Origin: Calliopum simillimum
Taxonomy: Eukaryota > Arthropoda > Insecta > Diptera > Lauxaniidae
Length of the DNA stretch: 64,000 nucleotides
Reading direction: 5' to 3'
NCBI GenBank assembly: GCA_951812925.1
Contig: OX638372.1
Span: 45,196,245-45,260,244 of the forward strand
Of this stretch, positions 43,966-54,115 are shown piece after piece. A program made the position numbers and the translations under genes. Positions within the stretch are counted from its first letter, which is position 1, and every line of letters starts with the position of its first letter. The notes beneath the pieces are model-generated. The model was given only the letters and a program-made list of their open reading frames with translations, ran no database searches and was not told where the DNA came from.

Positions 43966-44249
43966 GCCTTTTTCTGGTCAGAATGTAATACAATACATAA
44001 GGAGACAATTGAACTTTTTCTGTTCCTAATGTAATGCATAAGAAGAGAATTGGTTACGCTTAATGACAAACAATGTAAAACGTTAATAGAACTTTATATC
44101 TGATGGGACCAGAATTTGGACTAGTCGGTTTCTCCCATGGAGTAGTTTGCAAACTAGTTTTGGAATAGTCCGTGGTACTGCAGGAGAATTTCAAAAAACT
44201 TTCGGAATTACAACACTTATGAAAAATTGTTTTGTTGTTTGAAATATTG

Positions 44250-45600
44250 TGTTTGTTGCAGATGAGCCGAAATTGGCTCAATGATTTTGGAACGCTGACA
44301 CCCTTGCCCTCAACAATGATTTTGGTCAAGTTTTGATATCGCTCAGTAGCCAATTTATCTCTTGGAGCATTTGCATGGGTTCCTGTGTGCATACGAATGC
44401 TCTGCCGGCAGTAGCTGCCTTTCAGGAAGAACAGTTTTTCATCCGAAAAGACATATCTCATATCCAACCCGCCGGGCAAGAGCAATTTTTTCTTTCATTA
44501 AGTTGTTATTGCTTATCTGTTCGCCCATTAGCGTTGTGGTTTGAGTCGTAGGTAATTACTGCATGGAAGAGTTAGATATTTGTATATCCTTTGGTACAGA
44601 ACAGCCTGATTGAGCAGGATTTCTTTGAAATCGTTCTCTCTCTTGTTTTAATGTGTTATTTGTTCGCACAGTTCGATATTCTTTTTAAACCTTTAAGCCT
44701 ACTATTTCCTTGGATCGTTTTATTGTCCTATATATGAAGCTTTCTCCTATTCCGAGTGGTTTTGGTGTGCTTATGATAAACATTTTTATTATTTATTATT
44801 TTTTTTTTTGAGTTTGATATGAAGAATTTTTCTTTTTTTGCTGTGAACTCTCATTATGTACAATTTTATGTTAAATAACAATGCATACTTAGATTATAAA
44901 ATTTTTCGATCAGAAGTCTCTTTAGAGTCTGATTTTACTGGACTATTTAGTGAATTTTGTTAAGTGTGTGGATAAACCATTTTAATTGAGTCGATTCTTA
45001 CGACCCAAAAACACGCTTCTTTTTACCTCAAAGGTTGTCCTATGTGTCTTATAAAACGTTCGAAATTTTGAGAAAAAAAGCAGATTTTCGAGATAATTCA
45101 ATTTAGAATTTTTAGACTTTCGGCTTTTGAAACCTGATAAAAAACACTGTAATTGTTGGCGAACAGGAACCGTAGTTATGAGCTTTTTTCTAAGCCCGTT
45201 TTAATTTTTAATTTTGTTTTGACTGTTTGGGTTAAAATAAAATAGTTTTCGTTTATAACTCACAGTTCACAACAGAGCCATGTAATTTAAAAAAAAATAA
45301 AAAAAAAACCTTAAAATCTTCCAAACGAATGCATATCACCTATATACATAACAAACGTAGTATATTTGTCGCCATGCAATCGAGACTTGAGCCAAAGTTA
45401 AGCCCAACACACAGCAAAGTGTGCTGGCATAAATTACCAAGTGAAACTCCCAATTAATTCATAAACAACACACAAAATACTCAAAAAAAAAAAAAAAAAA
45501 GGATAAAATATATAGAACAAAATACAGCAATATCGTCGTAACTCAGCTTAAGGCTTAACAGCCGCATTAGAAAGTAAATTTAGTAGTTAAATCCAAATAG
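44250..45600. other. Intergenic/5' region upstream of the channel exon
   Basis: No gene or clear transposon was recognised. The ORFs at 44060-44551 lack similarity to anything I know and are not supported. TTAACAG at 45556-45562 could be a 3' splice site joining a distal 5' UTR exon to the coding exon. Confidence 0.35.
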
Positions 45601-45610
45601 CGCCGCCGCT

Positions 45611-45799
45611 ATGGTAGAATTTGATTCATCGGATGAAGCCAACACAGAGCTTTTGGAGAAACTCAAACATTTGGATGTGCGTGTGGAAAATGCAGAAAGT
45701 GCTCGTAAAGGATGTTGGAAGTCATTGAAATGGAAATCAGCGTTAAATCACATTGGCTTGCTGGTTTCATTGTCGATTTATTGCGGTGTTGGTGGACTG
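45611..45799 (+). CDS. First coding exon of a probable two-pore-domain (K2P/TWiK-like) potassium channel
   Basis: A 63-residue exon starts at ATG 45611 in good context (GCCGCCGCTATGG) and ends at 45799 on a GTAAGT donor, phase 0. It has an acidic cytoplasmic N-terminus (EFDSSDEANTELLEKLKHLD). A basic stretch (RKGCWKSLKWKSAL) then leads into the start of a hydrophobic helix (HIGLLVSLSIYCGVGGL). This is how several insect TWiK-type K2P channels begin, with the first transmembrane helix continuing in the next exon as ..F..LE.P. K2P channels conduct background potassium current at the plasma membrane. No pore exon (TxGYG) was recognised downstream, so the rest must lie beyond a long intron or outside the window. 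An unrelated membrane protein is possible. Confidence 0.5.
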
Positions 45800-46093
45800 G
45801 TAAGTGTATAAGTTAAGTTATACGTATATGATTTTCATTCGATCCAAATTTTTGTAAAAACAAAACTATGAAGGACATATCTTTGAACCAATTAATCAAT
45901 CCATTCGCCTTCATAAAATACGTTTCAGAAATTATGTCAGGTGCATATTTTTTTAAAAAAAAACCTCACCAGTGCCGGGTTATACTTAAGACCAGTCAGT
46001 GTGTATATCTTTTCATTCAAGAACATAAGAGTAGTTACAGTAATGTTATCTGCCCACTGTAATTGTAGCAGTAAGGGAAATATCCAAAGATAA

Positions 46094-46462
46094 CACAGGT
46101 TTACAAAAAAAAAAAAAAAAAAAAATGTCATGGCGTTCTGACCAGACTATGTGTTTCCTAGGGTTTTCCTTGAAGATTTATCCGGATCTTCCGATGGCTA
46201 TATCTCCGAAACTAGGTCCGAGATACCCTTTTTGATCACATATTCTTTTTAAAGACTAAAAATTCAATGATAAAAAATTGGTTTCAGAATTTAAGCGAAT
46301 TTATCACTAAACGACACATGAACCCCATTTTGACCTCCATATGACCTTGAAATCTTTTTTCTCAGACGTTCTGGAAAAAAACGAGCTTCGGGTTCAGGAC
46401 GTGAAAGTCCCTAGGAAACACATAGTCTGGTCAAAATGCCATGACATTTTTTTAAACCTGCG
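46094..46462. mobile_element. 369-bp MITE with CACAGG ends and TAA duplication
   Basis: CACAGGTTTACAAAAA at the left is matched by ...TTTTAAACCTGCG at the right, followed inward by a well kept inverted block (GACCAGACTATGTGTTTCCT at 46140 and its complement at 46410). TAA is present at 46091-46093 and 46463-46465. An alternative reading extends the inverted repeat outward to CCAAAGA on both sides. The terminal motif resembles that of 21956-23545. Confidence 0.75.
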
Positions 46463-46465
46463 TAA

Positions 46466-47256
46466 TCTTTGGTGACGATTCTTTGATAATGATGGCTAAT
46501 ATATCTTCACACCACTATCTCCAACTTAAGATTCCAAGACATGCTTTTCGTGTCCTTACTTCTATATTTGACATTTAATGAAATTTTCTGTTATGAATTG
46601 AACCAAAACACTTAATGGGTGAATACTTTGTGTAAGCTCAGAGCTTTCGGTAGATAATTCTTTTCCGGAACTTCTCGTGTGATTAAGTAAATATTGCACT
46701 GGCTAAGTGACATGTGACACCGTTTTGTTCAAAACACGTGTATTCCTCACCTACTTATATCATTAAATTTGAGCCATAAAAAGTTGGTTATCATGTTAGG
46801 ATAGCATTTCACCACAACTTCATTAAAGTGAATCAATTTTGTTTTGATTCATCACTTTTATGGTGAAATGTTCAACTTTCCCACCCTATTCAAGGTCACA
46901 TGAAGTGGTAGAAAGAACTCCGTGCCACTTTTCACTTATCCAGCTTATAAGTCTTTTTTTTTTGAAGCACGGCTACAAAATTTTAACAGGCTTTGAGTTA
47001 ATACTTCTTCTGAGTCCATATGACCAATTAAAGTCACGTACCTGTGTATGGCATGTATGCTGTGCTCTTTGCATAATTTCTCAAGTGAATATGCATACAT
47101 AACACATAAGTATTATAGCCGTAAGTCATTTTCTATGTTATGTGTTAATTAGCAACTACAATTGTCCTTATGAGACCGTTTGTATGTTATAGTGGAGCAA
47201 AAATGCACTTTCTGGTTTTATTATCACATAATTTTTTTTTCTTGTTTTTCGATGTT
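46466..47256. other. Non-coding stretch
   Basis: No supported gene. By orientation this would be intron of the channel gene. Short ORFs here are not credible. Confidence 0.4.
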
Positions 47257-47597
47257 TTAGAATAGAATAGAATAGAATAGAAAACAATAGAATAGAATAG
47301 AATAGAATAGAATAGAATAGAAAAGAAAAGAAAAGAAAAGAAAAGAAAAGAATAGAATAGAATAGAATAGAATAGAATAGAATAGAATAGAATAGAATAG
47401 AATAGAATAGAATAGAAAAGAAAAGAAAAGAAAAGAAAAGAATAGAATAGAATAGAATAGAATAGAATAGAATAGAATAGAATAGAATAGAATAGAACAG
47501 AATAGAAAAGAACAGAATAGAATAGAATAGAATAAAATAGAATAAAATAGAATGGAATGGAATGGAATGGAATGGCATAGATTAGAATAGAATAGAA
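47257..47597. repeat. (AATAG)n microsatellite with AAAAG and GAATG variants
   Basis: About 340 bp of pentanucleotide repeat, mostly AATAG with blocks of AAAAG and a GAATG block near 47550. It keeps long frames open on the minus strand (Ser/Ile/Leu/Phe/Tyr repeats) that are not genes. Confidence 0.98.
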
Positions 47598-47739
47598 CCA
47601 AGCTTAGATTCGCCAATAGGGTGTCAAAAACAACTATTATTGGTTATTAAAATTGAGAATGGAAACTATTGTAGAACTGTAGGAGGAGCAAGATAGTTCC
47701 TGGTAACTTCTAGTTAATCGTTTTTGGTTGGCTTACATA

Positions 47740-49871
47740 TGGGTGATTCTTAGATAACTGTGCTTTTTCGAGTTGTAAAATTGGCAGATATTTTTTTTGG
47801 ATTTTTGCAAGTTTCTTCATGCTATCTTATGTAAACACACTCTTAAAACTCACCTTTTAAGTAGATCAACAACAAGTGTGAATTTACGGCTTTGAGGTCG
47901 AAATTAAGAAATTTTGCTGCCACGTTTGTGACCAAATTGCCACGTTTGTGACATTTTAGCCACAGTATGGAAAAATTATGGTTTTGAAGCGTTTTGATGA
48001 GAGATATATTGCATATAATGACAAATTTACACTTCAAGACTAATTTTGCAACAGTGTCATGTCTCCGGTGGTGCATTTTTTTTATACCCTACGGCCCTAA
48101 AGATCAACTATGGTTCCCTATCCTCTGTTTTAATAGCCGTTTATGATGGATTAGGATCTCCTAATTACGAATCTGATCTTGATTTTTTTCTATTACATCA
48201 GTATCCTTAGTTATCCTTGCTCAAAAGTGAAAAAATCACAGTTTTGACATCTACTTAACTAAAACAGCAATAAGTAAAATTAATTTTTGTCAATGGATTC
48301 AGACAGCCGAATTTATTATCAACAAGACATAATTTACTGTTTTTCAATTGGATTCCCAGTTTCCGAGTTATAAGCCTTTAAAAAAAGGATACCTCTCAAT
48401 AACACACAAAGGACCGAAAAATTAACGAAAATGGTAAGTTTTATTATTTTTACCAGAAATATATTTTATCACGAAAATTTTAAGCCCTTGCAGACTAAAA
48501 TCGGATGAAAAAATAAGGCTCTATTGTAGATTTAGTGAATGAACAGATGAAATTTTGATTCTGTGAATTTGCAAAGTAGTAGTTTAGTAGGCTTAGTCAC
48601 TAAATCTAGAATAGAGCTGTCATTTTTCATGCGATTATGGTCTGCAAAGTCACGAAATTTTTGTAATTAAATATGTTATTGATAAAAATAATAAAACTTG
48701 ATTTTTTGTAACTTTTCGGTCTCGAAAAATCCTTTGTATGTTATCGAAAGATGTCCTTAATTTAAACGCTTATAACTCGGAAGCTAAGAATCCAATTGAA
48801 AAACGGTAAATTATGTCTTGTTGACAATAAATTTGGCTGTCTGAATCCATTGACAAAAATTTATTTTACTTGTTGTTGTTTTTGTTCTATAGCTTTAAGT
48901 TGATGTCAAAACAGTGATTTTTTCACTTTTGAGCAAGGATAACTCAGGATTCTGATGGTGTAGAAAAATTTTTGTATTAAAAACATAATTAATAGCCTTC
49001 AACTAAACATCTGTATACTCAAACTTTATATGAAATATGTTTTTTTGCAGACTGATAAAAAGTGCCACGTTTGTGACATTTTTGATGCGCCACGTTTGTG
49101 ACATTTTTGATGCGCCACGTTTGTGACATTTTTGCAGTTTATCGCTCATTGTAAAGCACGCTTTTGAGTTCAAGATTTTTCCGAAAGAATTTGGGGTCAT
49201 GTCTGCAAATCCTACAAAAAAATTGTTTCATGCATAAAATAAAATGTCCTACCTGGGAGTGCCGAGTGCCACGTTTGTGACCATAATTTTTAGAAAAAAC
49301 TGCTTTTGTTTATAAAATGCCCTATAAAACGCAAACAGATTTCTTTTTGGACGCGTTCGGACATGATGACGTTTGGGTGATGGATAGTGATCAGAATTAA
49401 TGCATGTGTATTGCAATCTATTGACTGAAACAGTAGTACCATGCAGTAGTAGCATAATACTTTTAAGAAATTGTTTTTTTTTCCAAAACTAGGGGACAGT
49501 TTTCAATTCGAAATTGTGCCCTCTAAAAATTGTTTAAAACTGCAGATGAGCTCAGAATATTGTAGCCTTAAGTATTTTATTAATATACATAGGTAGGAAC
49601 TTGTTTTCTGTTCTATTTCCGTTTTTTGGTCGTTTTTCATCGTTTTGTGTTTAAAAAGTAGGGGTAGGACATGCCACGTTTGTGACATTTGGGGTATATG
49701 TATTTGCAAACTTTCACAATAGACCAATAACTATTTGGTGGTAAAATTGATCCGCTCTATTAGAAAAACATAGTTTCTAACTTATAGCGTAATTTTTTGT
49801 GAAAAAAAAGCCTACTGTATAGGTGAAATCCCCAGAGGACACAAAAAGTACAGTTATCTGAGAATCACCCA
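47740..49871. mobile_element. 2.1-kb element with TA duplication and repeated GCCACGTTTGTGAC
   Basis: The ends TGGGTGATTC...GATAACTGT and the complement ending at 49871 agree at about 27 of 29 positions. TA lies on each side (47738-47739 and 49872-49873), as in Tc1/mariner-type insertions. The 14-mer GCCACGTTTGTGAC occurs seven times, all in plus orientation: 47919, 47939, 49064, 49089, 49114, 49268 and 49673. No transposase ORF was recognised. The middle (48190-48960) is a separate palindrome. Confidence 0.8.
48190..48960. repeat. Large palindrome with ~350-bp arms
   Basis: GGATTCAGACAGCCGAATTT and GACATAATTTACTGTTTTTC (48295-48350) are mirrored at 48800-48860, and TGCTCAAAAGTGAAAAAATC at 48219 is mirrored near 48920. 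The centre is near 48550. Arms have diverged moderately. It lies within the TA-flanked element, between its two groups of 14-mers. Confidence 0.75.
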
Positions 49872-49873
49872 TA

Positions 49874-51956
49874 TATAGACCCGAGCATTGTTGCCGTTTC
49901 CTACACTTTACATAACCAAGTTCAACTGGCTCCCAGTCTAAAAGTAATTTATTTTTTGCTAAAAAATTTTAGATTCCAAGATTTTTGGGAAAGCTACGAA
50001 AATCAAAAAGAAAAAAAAAATATTACCCAGTAGTCCTCGAGACATAAAAAAGATTGCGAGTCTATAGTCTAATTCAATACTGAACTTTTGAATTTATTTT
50101 AATTGTCGTACACGTTTTTTTCTGATATTCCCTGTGAAAGTACGTAAAAATCTTGTTTTTATTTTATACATATTTTCGTGAATCACAACAACAATTCGAG
50201 ACGTGTTGAGTGATGATGATGAACTTGCACCACTTATGTGCGAACACTTTCAGACAAATTAGACAATTGTCAGAAGCATCATGAGAAAGGGGCACCGGAG
50301 GTTACGAATGCTATGGAAACTAATGAGCTCTTTTGCAAATACAAATTAAGAAAACAGGAAAAAGTAAAATTTTGTAAAAAAAAATTAACATATTATTTCA
50401 CTTACGGTGAGCTTTCGTCGAGAATATGACCAAAATATAGTGTTGCCAAAACATAGTGTTTAAAATATTAGTTGGACTAACTTTATTTAGAATCGAAGAG
50501 CTGGTGTACATATCCAGTTTGGAAAGGGCATTTTTCGAATAAGTGATAGCTAAAAGAATGCAATTTAAATTCAAAATTTTCTGCAAAATCAATTACTTTG
50601 GGACTTTAGTAGAAAGAATTGCACAGGCCCAAAAAATTCGTGTTTCGGCCAGCTAGCTTGATCACGCTAGGGTTTACCCTAAAGGCAATGTACATGCTGG
50701 ACTATGACAAAAGAGTTTTACTAACGTATAAAACATAAAGTTTCCCAAAATTTTTGCCAATTTGGTCATGACCAATTGAGCTGAAACTTTGGAAATGGAT
50801 GGCTATTGCATGTACTGATTTTATAAAGATAACGAGTTTTAAATTCGAATAAATGTGTTCCTGGACAATCTATATCTTTCTATATACATATATCACAAAA
50901 AATCATGTGAAAACTTTCTGGCAACCATACCATTTTCTATGTTTTATCTTTTTTCACCAACTGATTGCATTTAATTGTTATAGCTGCTGTAGCTTTCACG
51001 GTCAATTCCTTATATCAAAGAAGAACCAAATGAAATAAATTTTTCAAAAAGAAAAAAGAAACAACACTTAAATATTTACAAAGTCTTACAATTTATCTTT
51101 TGTTGTTCACTAAATGATATACGATGTATAAACTAAACATATTAAGAAGGAACTCTCTCTATTTATGGCCTTTACTGAAACTGCTTTTAAACTTATTGTT
51201 TAAAAATTTATTTTTAGCTTAGATTTTCTGAACGCATCATTATTATTATTTTATTGTTATTTTTGGAACTCTTCCTTTGAATGTTGATTTAAAAAAAAAA
51301 AAAAAAAGCAGAACAAAATAAATTTTATATCTACTCGTCTATAGTAAATATATATATTTCTTTTTATATTCAGAAAAGGTGTGCTTTTCTACGTTCCACG
51401 AAGTCTGATGTAAAATGTTTTCCTTTCTTCTGTCTTTTGGTTTTTTATTAAGACATTATCATAAATAAATAGTCTTCCGCATAATTTTCCTATGTACGAA
51501 ATGGTTAAGATTTCGTTTTTCTTAAAATTTCTTTTTAAAGACTTGATTGTAACTTTTTACGATTTAATGAAAATTTTAAGGTTTTTGAACTGTTTTCTTG
51601 GTGAAATTTTTCTAGAATGATAGAATATACTGTGAAGAATTCTCTTTCATGTATTTTGTCTGCCACCATGTGCCAGCCAATTTGCAATTAAGTTGTAGAT
51701 TCTAGTTTTTGACTCAACGTATTTCAAGTGTTTTTATTACTGAGTGCAAGGTGTCACGCCCCTTGTCCAATTTTATCATACCGTTACGGTATCAATTGGT
51801 TGAGTTGTATACGAGCCATTGCGTTTCAAGTGTTTTTCGGAGGGAACTTTCGTCTCTTCTTTGTCCTATTTGTCTCAACATACTTTCCAGAAGTGCCCGA
51901 TCTCTAAAGATTGATAGCGGTTGTTGTTTGAAAAAAATTTGTATGATAAAAATTAC
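49874..51956. other. Non-coding stretch
   Basis: About 2 kb with no supported exon, RNA gene or element border. An ACGCCCCTTGTCC word at 51757 hints at a scrap of the GGGCGTGGC repeat family. Confidence 0.4.
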
Positions 51957-52485
51957 GGTGGCACTCAAAAGCGGCCAAAAAAATAGCGGCCAAAAAATAG
52001 CGGCCAACAAAAAGGGGCCAAAAAATAGCGGCCAAATAAAAAAGGGGCCAAATATAAAAAGGGGCCAAAAAATAGCGGCCAAAAAAAAGGGGCCAAAAAA
52101 TAGCGGCCAAAAAAAAGCGGCCAAAGGAAAAAAAAGGCCAAAAATAATAATACTTAACTAATGTCAGCAATCACATTCACTATAATTAACTTCATTGTAC
52201 TTCTTAACTAACTTTTTCCATGTATTATTTACACAATTTGTCAATTTACTTTACTATTTTACCTAATGTCTTTGATTTTTAATAAAATAATGATAATTTA
52301 ACACTTTAACCATTTTTGGCCTCTTTTTTCCTTTGGCCGCTATTTTTTGGCCCCTTTTTTTGGCCGCTATTTTTTGGCCCCTTTTTGTATTTGGCCCCTT
52401 TTTTTCTTTGGCCGCTTTTTTTTGGCCGCTATTTTTTGGCCCCTTTTTTTTGGCCGCTATTTTTTGGCCGCTTTTGAGTGGAACC
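51957..52485. mobile_element. 529-bp minisatellite MITE with 9-bp duplication AAAAATTAC
   Basis: The left end GGTGGCACTCAAAAGCGGCC is mirrored by GGCCGCTTTTGAGTGGAACC ending at 52485. AAAAATTAC is present at 51948-51956 and again at 52486-52494. Both arms consist of short units GCGGCCAAAAAATA and GGGGCCAAAAA (about 180 bp per arm), in opposite orientation, around an AT-rich 170-bp centre. A duplication of 8-9 bp and GG-start ends would fit Merlin- or hAT-like transposition. No ORF that is not a translation of the repeat. Confidence 0.85.
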
Positions 52486-52494
52486 AAAAATTAC

Positions 52495-53590
52495 AAACAA
52501 GGAATTTAAATAGTGGGACTTTCTTAACACTTTGGGAAATTCTTAATGTAAAAATGCTGCTCCTAATAAAAAAATAGCATTCTAAAAATCAGTAGCGAAA
52601 AAATTATTGCACTTTTAGGAAACCATTTTGAAAATAATAAATAAAATTCGAAATACGTAGAAAATTGGTGTGTAAAATTTATCACTTTCTGTGAACTATC
52701 TATTAGCACAAGTAATACGTATAGTATCAAAACTCTTATATACTTGTACATTTAAGTCTTGGAAAACTGGAATTCAAGATCAGCGATTTTTATTTACATT
52801 TTTATATAAGTCCCTGGTGCCAACCTTATAAAACTTGATTTTGAAGGTTGATGGCGATGCATTATTAAATATTTGTTTGACAACCAACAATATAGCGGAA
52901 CCCCTTCAGATTATTTTCTCTTTCAAAATTTGACAAAATCCCTGGGTCGTAAAAGATTACCCAATGAAGAAGAGGCAAAGTTTATTTTGTAGATCTCGAA
53001 CGTTTTCGTTATAAGCAGAGTATGGCAAAGCTATTGACCATCGGCAGAAAAAGTTAAGAAGAATAAGATTGTGTTCAGAAATAATCAGGGCCATCACTGA
53101 ATCAATCGTAGATTCGATTTTCCTAAAAGCCAGAACTCATACAGAAACTCTATGGCAACTCTGATAGTGTGAATGTAAATTTATTACATATTTGTTATTT
53201 TGGCATTAGATTTGAATCTATTTCAAAAGAGAAGTCATAGGAGTTTTAAAATTTTTTAATTTTGTTTGAAAAATATAAAATTAAAACAATTTCAACAATA
53301 TAAAAGGTCTGTTCGTTTTATGATAATTTGTAATAATTTGCACAAATTGTTACTGAAACGCGTTCGTTTTACCCAAAAGTCCAGTAACGAGAGAAAATGT
53401 GAGTTTGTTATGAGAGGGCTTGCAAGTTTTTATTGGATAAAATTTTACTAGTGTTTTTGACACTTGGTAATAGGTTTAATAAATAAAAATTAAATATATT
53501 CAAAACAATTTTTCCAAACAATAAAATAAATAACATGTTGGGATTTTTTATTTTCGGTTAGTCAAATTAAAAGGCACCGAGTGACCTTTT
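52495..53590. other. Non-coding stretch with a partial MITE copy
   Basis: At 53157-53260 there is a copy of the interior of the 13093-13578 MITE (CAACTCTGATAGTGTGAATG, TTTGAATCTATTT, AAAGAGAAGTCATA). Otherwise no feature is supported. Confidence 0.5.
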
Positions 53591-54115
53591 CAGGTGCAGA
53601 GTATTGCATGTGTTGGTGTAACAGGAGAACTGAGATCATGCCCAACCGCAGCTCTCAGCGTTCTTCTGCATCTGCTCCCTCTAACCTCATTCATTAAAGC
53701 CACTGCCTCATGTAGTGCGATTAAGCTCAGAGAAGCTAGTTGTTGGATGCCAAAGACTTATGGTCACAGCTCCATCCTTGATACACTACCAGTTAAACTT
53801 TCTAACCCCCACACAGATTTCATCTGCCTTATACTAAATTTTGAGAAAAACTTTGATGTATAGTTTCCTAAAAAAACTCAATGGTAAGACAATACGCCTA
53901 GCCTAAATTTTGCAACCACTGATGGTTCGAAGATGGACGGTGGCTTGTGCGCTGCTGTATTTTCAAAAGACCTTAATTTATCTCAATATTTTCGCTTACC
54001 TAATTCAGCTAGCGTCTCTCAGGCAGAAGTTTACGTTATTCTTAAAGCCTGTGAGCTTGTTAACCCTCTAGTGCATAAATTTTTGATTCTTATAGAATAA
54101 TTCAACTAGACTAAT

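Noticed and set aside
44060..44485. 141-codon minus-strand frame
   Set aside because: No recognisable domain, irregular composition and stop-rich neighbourhood.
47168..47616. Long minus-strand frames of 119-136 codons
   Set aside because: They are translations of the (AATAG)n microsatellite, open only because the pentanucleotide has no stop in those frames.
51709..52577. Frames rich in GQKNSG or AAIFWPLF repeats
   Set aside because: They are translations of the GCGGCCAAAAAATA minisatellite in the arms of the MITE.
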